Positions 1 through 6,587 are shown, numbered from the stretch's first letter. The stretch: DNA of 9,079 nt from Eubacteriales bacterium (GCA_030536565.1 JAUNPT010000093.1:1-9079); one strand, 5' to 3'. Translations and numbers: made by a program. The notes: generated by a model not told the origin, from the letters alone.

Positions 1-47
1 CCATTTATCCGGCATTAAAACCAGTATTTAATGTGATTACACAATAG
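1..47 (+). CDS. C-terminal end of an upstream gene, possibly an FGGY sugar kinase
   Basis: An open frame enters from the left edge (whole codons from position 3) and ends at TAG 45-47, reading IYPALKPVFNVITQ. The stop lies 14 bases before the transaldolase ATG, and the ribosome binding site of the next gene begins right after it, which is typical spacing inside an operon. The 'YPALKPVF' tail resembles the last helix of FGGY-family kinases such as xylulokinase, and that would suit a gene next to transaldolase. This is recalled family resemblance over 14 residues only. That the frame is coding is likely; the kinase identity is a guess. Confidence 0.45.
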   Translation, partial: IYPALKPVFNVITQ

Positions 48-61
48 GAAAGGAAGTTATT

Positions 62-715
62 ATGAAATTTTTTATTGACACAGCTAATGTAGAGGATATT
101 AAGAAAGCTAATGATATGGGGGTAATCTGCGGCGTTACAACAAATCCGTCACTGATTGCCAAGGAAGGCAGAGATTTTAAGGAAGTTATTAAGGAAATTA
201 CAGAAATAGTTGATGGCCCAATCAGCGGTGAAGTTAAGGCCACGACTGTTGATGCAGAAGGTATGATTGAAGAGGGCAGACAGATAGCAGCTATTCACCC
301 AAATATGGTTGTTAAGATTCCAATGACAGTGGAGGGGCTTAAGGCGACTAAGGTTTTGTCAAAAGAAGGGATTAAGGTTAATGTTACATTGATTTTTTCA
401 GCAAATCAGGCACTTTTGGCTGCCAGAGCTGGTGCAGCTTACGTTTCACCTTTCCTTGGAAGATTAGATGATATTTCACAGCCGGGTATTGGACTTATTG
501 AAGATATCGTTGGAATATTCAGTAATTATGATATCCAGACAGAAATCATTTGTGCCAGTGTACGTAATCCTATTCATATTACGGATTGTGCATTGGCAGG
601 AGCAGATATTGCAACAGTACCTTTCAAGGTTATTGAGCAGATGACACATCATCCATTGACAGATGCAGGTATTGTTAAGTTTCAGAATGATTATAAAGCT
701 GTTTTTGGTGAATAG
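62..715 (+). CDS. tal: Small (FSA/TalC-type) transaldolase
   Basis: This 217-residue cytosolic enzyme belongs to the small single-domain transaldolase/fructose-6-phosphate aldolase family. It transfers a dihydroxyacetone unit between sugar phosphates in the non-oxidative pentose phosphate pathway. Visible motifs are the N-terminal FIDTAN (4-9), GVTTNPSLIAKEG (24-36), the Schiff-base lysine Lys85 in VVKIPMT, NVTLIFSANQALLAARAGA (107-125) and YVSPFLGRLDD (127-137). Two positions that separate transaldolases from true fructose-6-phosphate aldolase favour transaldolase: Glu57, where E. coli FSA has Gln59, and Phe131, where FSA has Tyr131. Length is normal for the family. GGAAG at 52-56, five bases before the ATG, supports the start. 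The gene sits between a probable sugar-kinase end and a ROK regulator, which suggests pentose catabolism. The stop codon touches the palindrome at 715-732. Confidence 0.95.
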   Translation: MKFFIDTANVEDIKKANDMGVICGVTTNPSLIAKEGRDFKEVIKEITEIVDGPISGEVKATTVDAEGMIEEGRQIAAIHPNMVVKIPMTVEGLKATKVLSKEGIKVNVTLIFSANQALLAARAGAAYVSPFLGRLDDISQPGIGLIEDIVGIFSNYDIQTEIICASVRNPIHITDCALAGADIATVPFKVIEQMTHHPLTDAGIVKFQNDYKAVFGE

Positions 716-732
716 TATACAATATTGTATAC
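715..732. promoter_or_regulatory. Perfect 18-bp palindrome, candidate operator for the ROK regulator
   Basis: GTATACAATATTGTATAC is an exact inverted repeat with 9-base half-sites and no spacer. It begins on the last base of the transaldolase stop codon and ends 27 bases before the ROK start. Its length and symmetry suit a dimeric helix-turn-helix protein. The TTGTATAC half-site is also the type of sequence bound by some GntR-family regulators. A transcription terminator is unlikely because the stem is almost all A/T and no T-run follows. I found no second exact copy in the window, so binding by the adjacent ROK protein is inferred from position only. Confidence 0.55.
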
Positions 733-759
733 ATAAAATATTGTTGGAGAGAGAATTAT

Positions 760-1947
760 ATGATCACTACAGAAAAGATTACCACAACAGATGTAAAGAG
801 GTTTAATAAAAATCGGATTTTTCGTCTTATTCATTATGCAAACAAAATATCAAGACAGGAAATTGCAGAGGTTTTGCAGCTGTCACTTCCAACTGTTAAT
901 CAGAATCTTAAGATTTTGACCAGTGAGAAGCTGATTACTTTTGTTGGCAGTTTTGAATCTACTGGAGGACGTAAAGCGCAGGTGATTACTGTAGATGGTA
1001 TGTCCAGATGTGCTATAAGCGTCAATATTACAGCGGCGAGTGTTAAAGCTGCCCTTGTGGATTTAAACGGTGTAATAGTAGATTCTATAGAAGAAAGGCT
1101 GCCTTTTCAGCCAGAGGAATTTTATGAGAAAAATATTTCAAATCTCGTAGCCCGAATTATAAAAAACAATAATGTTGATGAAAAATGTATTCTTGGTGTA
1201 GGGATTACAGTTCCTGGTGTATTTAATCAGGATAATGATGTGATTCTTTCAGCTCCGACGTTAGGCATTAAAAATTATAAGATAGAAAGAATTACAAAAG
1301 ACATACCATATAAGTGCTCAGTCATTAATGATGCGAGGGCCAATGCATATGCTGAACACTGGTTTGACAGAAGACCAGAGGATGAGGAGGATATTAATCT
1401 TGATATTTTCCAGCCATCTGTGGGACATGCACTTAACACAGGAAAACTATATGTTATGTTGAATACAGGTGTTGGTGGTACGCATATTGACCATGAGAAG
1501 ATTCAGACAGGTTCCCATAACAGATACGGTGAATTTGGACATATGACTATTCATCCAGGTGGAGTAAAGTGCTTTTGTGGCAAGAAGGGCTGCTTTGAAG
1601 CATATGTTTCATCAAGAGTATTGTCAACCGATTTAGGGATTACATTGAAAGAATTTTTTATGGAGCTGCCACACAATGCCGAGTATACTAAGATATTCAA
1701 GGAATATCTTGATAATCTTACAACGGGAATTAATAACTTATATATTATGTTTGATGGTGATGTGGTAATTGGCGGGCCGGTAGCTGAGTACCTGAAGAAT
1801 TATGAAAAAGTAATAAAGGAAATGCTTATTGATAAGTATTCTTTTGATACAGATGGAGAGTATTTCAGCTTCGCAAAGTGTCTTCCGGAGCAGTCGGACC
1901 TTGGGGCGGCATTAATGTTTTTAGGAGAATTTATAAGTAATATATAG
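760..1947 (+). CDS. ROK-family transcriptional regulator (XylR/NagC-like)
   Basis: This 395-residue protein has an N-terminal winged helix-turn-helix followed by a ROK sugar-binding domain. The HTH covers about residues 31-54 (SRQEIAEVL, then LPTVNQNLKIL), and the wing carries STGGRK (67-72). The ROK domain keeps the NDARANAYAE segment with Asp191 (190-199), GEFGHM (257-262) and the zinc motif His261 plus CFCGKKGC (271-278) with Glu280. The kinase phosphate-binding motif DxGGT is missing: the matching stretch reads SVNITAASVKAALVD (87-101). It is therefore probably a sugar-responsive repressor, not a kinase. An acidic stretch (about 203-217, DRRPEDEED) adds an insert before the VMLNTGVGG strand. 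The start follows GGAGAGAG at 746-753. Only 44 bases separate it from transaldolase and I see no good promoter between them, so co-transcription is likely. A XylR-like role is plausible from context, but the effector cannot be read from sequence. Confidence 0.88.
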   Translation: MITTEKITTTDVKRFNKNRIFRLIHYANKISRQEIAEVLQLSLPTVNQNLKILTSEKLITFVGSFESTGGRKAQVITVDGMSRCAISVNITAASVKAALVDLNGVIVDSIEERLPFQPEEFYEKNISNLVARIIKNNNVDEKCILGVGITVPGVFNQDNDVILSAPTLGIKNYKIERITKDIPYKCSVINDARANAYAEHWFDRRPEDEEDINLDIFQPSVGHALNTGKLYVMLNTGVGGTHIDHEKIQTGSHNRYGEFGHMTIHPGGVKCFCGKKGCFEAYVSSRVLSTDLGITLKEFFMELPHNAEYTKIFKEYLDNLTTGINNLYIMFDGDVVIGGPVAEYLKNYEKVIKEMLIDKYSFDTDGEYFSFAKCLPEQSDLGAALMFLGEFISNI

Positions 1948-1976
1948 TTGTTTGAGTATTGTTTATATTATATAAT
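1948..1976 (+). promoter_or_regulatory. Likely sigma-A promoter for the DUF2079 gene
   Basis: A perfect -10 hexamer TATAAT lies at 1971-1976, with TTGTTT at 1948-1953 as a weak -35 (three of six consensus bases) and a 17-base spacer. This puts transcription start near 1983, about 26 bases before the membrane-protein ATG, and suggests that gene is transcribed separately from the sugar unit. The surrounding DNA is very A/T rich, so a chance match is possible. Confidence 0.45.
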
Positions 1977-2008
1977 GAGATTAACAAATTGAAAGTTGAA
2001 TTGGCGGT

Positions 2009-3811
2009 ATGAATAATATAATCAGACAGACAAATAAAATATTAAAACATATAACATTGGAGCACTGCGTCATAAGATTTGTTATGGCGTGGTGTTTTGT
2101 TAGTTTATTTCAGATGGCAGATATTTTAAATAGGAACTTTGTATATATTGATAAAATAGATTATTTAAAATACGTTGGTTTTAATGAGACTATATTGCTT
2201 GTTATTTCAATGTTTGCTGCAATATATGTATTATTTGAGGCAGGCAGTTTATTTAATGAAGCATATATGGCAGTGGCTGAGAAGACAGTGCTTCTTTTGG
2301 TTTCGCTTGTTTATGGAGTAACATGTGTTGTAAATCATACCGACATATATTTTTGTATTGGTATAACAGCACTGTTAGGTTTTGCGGTATGCTACAGTGT
2401 TAAAGATATTGCTGTTTGCAGAGCAAACGTCTCCAAAACGGTTTTTGTTATAATTATGGCAGTTCTTGGTATGTTGTTTATTGCATTTACCGGAGGCTGT
2501 ACTATTGCAAGATATATGTCTTATTCTTCACCTAATTTCGATTTAGGACTTTTTTCCCAGATGTTTCATTCCATGAAGACTAATCTTTCAATGAATACAA
2601 CCAGTGAACGTGATATGCTGTTATCTCATTTTGCGGTACATGTATCACCGGCATTTTATCTTATTCTGCCTTTTTATGCAGTTGTATCTTCACCTGCTAC
2701 ACTTCAGCTTATGCAGGCAGTTGTAATTGCAGCAGGCTTGATTCCGCTTGCGGGTATATGCAGGAATCACAAGATGTCCAACGTGGAAATTATCCTGGTT
2801 AGTGTTTGTTATGTGGCATATCCGGTTATGAGCGGCGGTTGTTTCTATGATATACATGAAAATATGTTTTTGCCTTTATTCTTATTAACATTTCTGTATT
2901 TTATTGAAAAAGAGAGCCTGAAGGGGATTATAATTTCTATGCTTCTGGTGTTTTCGGTAAAAGAAGATGCGGCTATTTATGTGGCATTTATTGCTATATA
3001 TATGATTGCAGGCTTAAAAATGTATAAAAGAGGATTTTTGGTTCTTGCAGGTGCATTGGTTTACTTTTCATTTACAACAGTACTGCTTGCTGCTATTGGA
3101 GATGGTGTAATGTCCTTTAGGTTCAATAATATGATACTTGAGGAAAATGGAAATATGTTAAGTATAATTAAGACGGTAATTATGCACCCTGCCTATGTTT
3201 TAACACAGGTATTTAAGCAGGAAAAGATGGAGTTTATGCTGCAGGTCTTATGTCCGCTGCTTTTTATGCCTTTGTTTTCAAAAAAATGGTACAGGTTTAT
3301 ATTGCTTGGACCATTTGTATTATTTAACCTTATGTCAGATTATCAGTATTTTCATAGCATATTTTTTCAGTATGCGTTTGGCTCGGGAACGCTTCTTATA
3401 TATCTTACAATTTTAAATGTATCCGATATGGACGAAAAAATAAGAAACAGAGTAATTCCTATGCTTGCAGCTGCGTCAGTTATGTTTTTTTCATCAGTTA
3501 TGTGGATTAAGACAAATGTAATAAAAGAATACTTTAAGGGTGATAATCAGGAAACCTATGCCATTATCAGAGAGGGACTTGATACGATTCCAGATGATGC
3601 CTCGGTTATTGCAACAACATTTTTGTGCCCTGCATTGTCACAGCATGATAAACTATATGAGCTGTATTATACAGATGAAGAAGCAGAGTATATTGCTCTT
3701 GATTTAAGAAGGGAAACAACAGATTACAGTGTCGAGAGTTATTTGAATAATTCTGATTATGAAACAGTATATTATGTGCCGTTAAAGATTGCGGTGTTTA
3801 AAAAGAGATAA
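2009..3811 (+). CDS. DUF2079-family polytopic membrane protein
   Basis: This 600-residue integral membrane protein has many hydrophobic segments from about residue 20 to 500 (for example 61-76, 93-108, 143-161, 211-227, 258-273, 286-298, 320-335, 342-362, 427-440, 458-468, 481-498). A hydrophilic C-terminal tail of about 100 residues follows, probably outside the membrane. DUF2079-like landmarks are FDLGLFSQMFHSM (177-189) after a conserved-looking SPN, HF near 207-208 in the first large loop, the acidic/His loop FYDIHENMFLPLFLL (279-293), KEDAAIYV (318-325) and QYAFGSGTLLIY (454-465). DUF2079 proteins resemble GT-C membrane glycosyltransferases, but no activity is established for this one. 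The Shine-Dalgarno is poor: GGCGG at 2003-2007 is too close to the ATG, and GAAAG at 1991-1995 is distant. The next Met (27) has no better site. The gene stops one base before the long inverted repeat, and no functional partner lies beside it. Confidence 0.8.
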   Translation: MNNIIRQTNKILKHITLEHCVIRFVMAWCFVSLFQMADILNRNFVYIDKIDYLKYVGFNETILLVISMFAAIYVLFEAGSLFNEAYMAVAEKTVLLLVSLVYGVTCVVNHTDIYFCIGITALLGFAVCYSVKDIAVCRANVSKTVFVIIMAVLGMLFIAFTGGCTIARYMSYSSPNFDLGLFSQMFHSMKTNLSMNTTSERDMLLSHFAVHVSPAFYLILPFYAVVSSPATLQLMQAVVIAAGLIPLAGICRNHKMSNVEIILVSVCYVAYPVMSGGCFYDIHENMFLPLFLLTFLYFIEKESLKGIIISMLLVFSVKEDAAIYVAFIAIYMIAGLKMYKRGFLVLAGALVYFSFTTVLLAAIGDGVMSFRFNNMILEENGNMLSIIKTVIMHPAYVLTQVFKQEKMEFMLQVLCPLLFMPLFSKKWYRFILLGPFVLFNLMSDYQYFHSIFFQYAFGSGTLLIYLTILNVSDMDEKIRNRVIPMLAAASVMFFSSVMWIKTNVIKEYFKGDNQETYAIIREGLDTIPDDASVIATTFLCPALSQHDKLYELYYTDEEAEYIALDLRRETTDYSVESYLNNSDYETVYYVPLKIAVFKKR

Positions 3812-3812
3812 G

Positions 3813-4063
3813 AAAAGGGGGTGTCGCACTAAGAATAGAAATTAATGTGGCGCCTCTATTTTATGTAAAGGCAATATATAGTTTATGTAGCTTCAGGTGC
3901 TTTGAGCCCGCCGGTGCTTAATGAGCGCAACGCGCGAATTTAGTATCCGCTGCGAGGCGAGAGCAGCGCAAGCGTGCCTGAACTACCTAAACTATATATT
4001 GCCTTATTATGTCATTGATGGCGCCACATTAATTTGATTGATTGAACTGCGACAGCCCCTTTT
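3813..4063. repeat. 251-bp imperfect inverted repeat, MITE-like palindromic element
   Basis: Three nested blocks pair across the element. The outer arms are AAAAGGGGGTGTCGCA (3813-3828) and TGCGACAGCCCCTTTT (4048-4063), 15 of 16 paired. The middle arms are 3839-3854 and GGCGCCACATTAATTT (4020-4035), 16 of 16. The inner arms are 3868-3885 and TAAACTATATATTGCCTT (3988-4005), 18 of 18, and pairing continues imperfectly through GTAG-TTCAGG (3887-3897 with 3977-3986). The unpaired stretches between blocks differ in length and sequence. The core (3898-3976) is strikingly richer in G/C than its surroundings. The GGGG-TGTCGCA ends resemble the termini of some insertion sequences, and no reading frame inside looks coding, so a non-autonomous MITE-like element is the best guess. 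I could not find a clear target-site duplication. It fills nearly the whole gap between two convergent genes. Confidence 0.8.
3896..3968. repeat. Structured GC-rich core of the palindromic element
   Basis: Inside the loop of the long inverted repeat lie two smaller patterns. A tandem-like direct repeat has GGTGCTT at 3896-3902 and 3913-3919, each followed shortly by GAGC (3904-3907 and 3923-3926). A small hairpin has CGCTGC (3948-3953) pairing with GCAGCG (3963-3968) around a nine-base loop. The base composition clearly departs from the A/T-rich neighbourhood. This could be the conserved centre of a repeat family or a folded RNA, but the sequence does not show which. Confidence 0.5.
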
Positions 4064-4082
4064 ATATTAGATTAAACCTGAA

Positions 4083-5309
4083 TTATTTATTATTATTTTT
4101 TGCATTCTCATTCTGCTTCATTGCCCGAACCTTTAATGAAAGTCCGAATAAGTTAATAAAGCCTTCTGCATCATGATGATCATATAAATCGCCAGTTGTA
4201 AATGATGCTAAAGATTCATTGTAAAGTGAATATGGAGAGGTTGTTCCGGCTTTGATTATGTTGCCCTTGTAAAGCTTGAATTTAACTTCACCTGTCACAT
4301 ATTCCTGTGTTTTTTCGATGAATGCCTGAATTGCTTCACGCAGAGGTGTGAACCATTTTCCTTCATAAACAACCTGAGCTAACTTGTTGCCCATATCGAG
4401 CTTCATTGTTGTTGTATCTCTGTCAAGTATAAGCTCCTCCAGCTGCTGATGTGCTTCATAAAGGATAGTTCCACCTGGTGTTTCATAAACACCGCGGGAT
4501 TTCATACCAACAACACGGTTTTCTACAATATCAATGATACCAATACCATGTTTGCCACCGAGCTCATTAAGTGTTCTGATAATATCAGAAACCTTCATTT
4601 CCTTGCCATTTACAGTCTTTGGGACACCTTTTTCAAATGTCATGGTTACATATTCGCCTTCATCTGGAGCCTTTTGTGGTGTAGTACCAAGAACGAGGAG
4701 ATGGTCATAATTAGGCTCATTTGCCGGGTCTTCAAGCTCAAGACCCTCGTGGCTGATGTGCCAGATATTACGGTCGCGGCTGTAGCTTGAGTCTGTTGAA
4801 AATGGAAGGTGTATGCCATGCTTTTGGCAGTATTCAATTTCGTCTTCACGTGACTGAAGCGTCCATTTTTCATTTCTCCAAGGAGCAATAATGTCTAAGT
4901 CAGGAGCAAGTGCCTTGATTGCAAGCTCGAAACGAATCTGGTCATTTCCTTTGCCAGTAGCACCATGACATATTGCTGTTGCACCCTCTAAACGTGCGAT
5001 TTCAACAAGTCTCTTGGCAATTAACGGTCTTGCCATTGAAGTACCAAGTAAGTATTTATTCTCATAAACTGCATGGGCCTGTACACATGGCATGATAAAA
5101 TCATCACAGAATTCATCAGTAATATCTTCAATATATAATTTAGAAGCGCCGCATGACATAGCTCTTTCGTCAAGGCCGTCTAATTCGTTGCCCTGTCCGC
5201 AGTCTGCACATACGCAGATTACATCATAATTATAAGTTTCCTTCAGCCAGGGAATAATAGCTGTTGTGTCAAGCCCGCCTGAATAGGCAAGAATAACTTT
5301 TTCTTTCAT
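4083..5309 (-). CDS. argG: Argininosuccinate synthase
   Basis: This 408-residue cytosolic enzyme joins citrulline and aspartate using ATP, giving argininosuccinate, the penultimate step of arginine synthesis. The N-terminal pyrophosphatase-type nucleotide motif AYSGGLDTT is at 8-16. YLLGTSMARPLIAK (86-99), GATGKGNDQIRFE (116-128) and YSRDRNIWHISHEGLELEDP (176-195) are the family's citrulline/aspartate-binding signatures. The frame stays open 16 codons further to an ATG at 5357, but those residues (MSKQRHPYTY...) are not part of the family. The ATG at 5309 follows a perfect AGGAGG (5324-5319) at nine bases, so I take that start. It is divergent from argC and shares its control region. argH, usually close by, is not downstream here; the long palindrome follows instead, 19 bases after the stop. 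Confidence 0.97.
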   Translation of the reverse strand: MKEKVILAYSGGLDTTAIIPWLKETYNYDVICVCADCGQGNELDGLDERAMSCGASKLYIEDITDEFCDDFIMPCVQAHAVYENKYLLGTSMARPLIAKRLVEIARLEGATAICHGATGKGNDQIRFELAIKALAPDLDIIAPWRNEKWTLQSREDEIEYCQKHGIHLPFSTDSSYSRDRNIWHISHEGLELEDPANEPNYDHLLVLGTTPQKAPDEGEYVTMTFEKGVPKTVNGKEMKVSDIIRTLNELGGKHGIGIIDIVENRVVGMKSRGVYETPGGTILYEAHQQLEELILDRDTTTMKLDMGNKLAQVVYEGKWFTPLREAIQAFIEKTQEYVTGEVKFKLYKGNIIKAGTTSPYSLYNESLASFTTGDLYDHHDAEGFINLFGLSLKVRAMKQNENAKNNNK

Positions 5310-5372
5310 TATATAGTTCCTCCTAGAATATGTATATGGATGTCTTTGTTTTGACATCTAAATCTGAAAACT

Positions 5373-5401
5373 ATCATAAACCAGTTACTGCAAAAATGCA
5401 A
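5373..5401 (-). promoter_or_regulatory. Tentative argG promoter
   Basis: On the minus strand TATGAT (5378-5373) is a five-of-six -10 hexamer, and TTGCAT (5401-5396) is a weak -35 with a 17-base spacer. Transcription would begin near 5366, leaving a leader of roughly 57 bases. The -35 lies within TGCAAAAATGCA (5389-5400), an imperfect dyad resembling a compressed ARG box, so ArgR could act here too. Many A/T-rich alternatives exist in this region. Confidence 0.3.
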
Positions 5402-5418
5402 TAGGTAAAAATGTATAT

Positions 5419-5436
5419 TATGCAAAAATATGCATA
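5419..5436. promoter_or_regulatory. ARG box 1 (predicted ArgR/AhrC operator)
   Basis: TATGCAAAAATATGCATA matches the 18-bp ARG box consensus TNTGNATWWWWATNCANA at 13 of its 14 defined positions; the mismatch is A instead of T at position 7. It lies between divergent argG and argC, upstream of the argC -35. ARG boxes bind the hexameric arginine repressor when arginine is present. The match was scored by eye. Confidence 0.7.
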
Positions 5437-5439
5437 AAA

Positions 5440-5457
5440 ATTGTATAAATATAAATA
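5440..5457. promoter_or_regulatory. ARG box 2 (predicted ArgR/AhrC operator)
   Basis: ATTGTATAAATATAAATA matches the ARG box consensus at 12 of 14 defined positions (mismatches at positions 1 and 15). It begins exactly three bases after box 1, giving the 21-bp centre-to-centre spacing typical of paired ARG boxes, which is stronger evidence than either match alone in A/T-rich DNA. It ends 15 bases upstream of the argC -35, so repression would need contact with, or looping over, the promoter. Confidence 0.6.
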
Positions 5458-5472
5458 ATTCCAAAATAAGTC

Positions 5473-5500
5473 TTTACATAAGAAAAAAAGTTGCTATAAT
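5473..5500 (+). promoter_or_regulatory. argC operon promoter
   Basis: TTTACA (5473-5478, five of six -35 bases) and TATAAT (5495-5500, perfect -10) are separated by 16 bases. Transcription should start near 5507, leaving a leader of about 34 bases before argC, too short for a T-box or other leader riboswitch. The paired ARG boxes lie just upstream. Confidence 0.75.
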
Positions 5501-5540
5501 ATTTTTATGATAAAGATGTAAGAAGAAAGGCGGTTACATA

Positions 5541-6587
5541 ATGATAAAGGTTGGTATTATTGGTGCAACTGGTTATGCAGGCAACGAATTAGTAAGATTG
5601 TTATTAGGACATAAAGATGCAAAGATTGAATGGCTGGGGTCAAGAAGCTATATTGATGAAAAATATGCAGATGTTTATAGAAATATGTTCCAGCTTGTCG
5701 ATGCAAAGTGCATGGACGACAATATGGAAGAACTGGCAGACAGAGTAGATGTGATATTTACAGCTACACCACAGGGATTATGCAGCTCACTTGTCAATGA
5801 TGAAATCCTTTCAAAGGTTAAAATTATTGATTTAAGTGCTGATTTCAGAATTAAAGATGTAAGTATATATGAGCAGTGGTACAAGCTTGAGCATAAATCA
5901 CCACGTTATATTGAAGAAGCGGTATATGGACTATGTGAGATTAACAGGGATAAGGTGACAAAGGATACAAGAATTATTGCAAATCCTGGCTGTTATACAA
6001 CAACATCTATTCTTTCAATTTATCCTATGGTAAAAGAAGGAATTATAAACCCGGATACAATTATAATTGATGCTAAAAGCGGTACGTCAGGGGCAGGGCG
6101 TGGAGCCAAGGTGCCTAACCTTTTCTGTGAGGTAAATGAAAGTATCAAGGCATATGGAGTGGGAACACACAGGCATACACCTGAAATAGAAGAACAGTTA
6201 GGTTATGCATGTGGACGTAATAATTTGAAACTTATTTTTACACCACATCTTGTTCCAATGAATAGAGGTATTCTTGTAACTGCATATGCAAATCTTGCAA
6301 AAGCTGTTACTTATGACGATGTGAAGGCTGCATATGATAAATATTATTCTGATGAAAAGTTTGTGCGTGTGCTTGACAAGGATGTATGTCCGGAAACAAG
6401 ATGGGTTGAGGGCAGCAACTTTGTAGATGTCGGCTTTAAGATTGAACCAAGAACAAACAGACTTATAATGATGGGAGCTCTTGATAATCTTGTAAAAGGT
6501 GCTGCAGGCCAGGCAGTGCAGAACATGAATCTGATGTTCGGACTTCCAGAGGACGAAGGCCTTGAGCTTGCACCTATGTTTCCATAG
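5541..6587 (+). CDS. argC: N-acetyl-gamma-glutamyl-phosphate reductase
   Basis: This 348-residue cytosolic enzyme reduces N-acetylglutamyl 5-phosphate to the semialdehyde with NADPH, the third step of ornithine synthesis. The N-terminal Rossmann fold begins with VGIIGATGYAGNELVRLL (4-21). TATPQGL (74-80) and IIDLSADFR (95-103) follow, and the catalytic Cys151 lies in IANPGCYTT (146-154). GTSGAGRGAK (181-190) and GTHRHTPEIEEQ (208-219), which holds the conserved active-site histidine region, complete the family pattern. Length is typical of the bacterial long-type enzyme. AAGGCGG (5527-5533) stands seven bases before the ATG. It is the first gene of the argCJBD operon and is expected to be repressed by arginine through the ARG boxes. 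Confidence 0.97.
   Translation: MIKVGIIGATGYAGNELVRLLLGHKDAKIEWLGSRSYIDEKYADVYRNMFQLVDAKCMDDNMEELADRVDVIFTATPQGLCSSLVNDEILSKVKIIDLSADFRIKDVSIYEQWYKLEHKSPRYIEEAVYGLCEINRDKVTKDTRIIANPGCYTTTSILSIYPMVKEGIINPDTIIIDAKSGTSGAGRGAKVPNLFCEVNESIKAYGVGTHRHTPEIEEQLGYACGRNNLKLIFTPHLVPMNRGILVTAYANLAKAVTYDDVKAAYDKYYSDEKFVRVLDKDVCPETRWVEGSNFVDVGFKIEPRTNRLIMMGALDNLVKGAAGQAVQNMNLMFGLPEDEGLELAPMFP

Larger units (their letters stand above)
3813..4071. terminator. Possible bidirectional terminator formed by the long palindrome
   Basis: The DUF2079 gene and argG converge on this stretch, and no separate short GC hairpin with a T-run is visible for either. The outer stem of the element has a GGGG/CCCC block flanked by four A/T pairs, so each strand ends its hairpin with CCCCTTTT: at 4056-4063 on the plus strand and at 3820-3813 on the minus strand. 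This could stop transcripts from both sides. The T-runs are short and the stem is long and interrupted, so termination is inferred from position and ends only. Confidence 0.4.

Noticed and set aside
3813..4063. CRISPR array or insertion sequence with transposase
   Set aside because: There are no regularly spaced direct repeats, and no frame in the element is long enough or recognisable as a transposase.
4449..4790. 113-codon plus-strand open frame inside argG
   Set aside because: It is antisense to a strongly conserved enzyme, has no ribosome binding site I can recognise and its translation resembles no family I know; a codon-composition shadow.
5310..5357. 16-codon N-terminal extension of argG to an upstream ATG
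   Set aside because: The added residues are not part of the family, and the ATG at 5309 has a perfect AGGAGG nine bases away, a site that lies inside the supposed extension.
5310..5540. T-box or arginine riboswitch in the argG/argC gap
   Set aside because: The argC leader is only about 34 bases, and I see no specifier or antiterminator elements on either strand.
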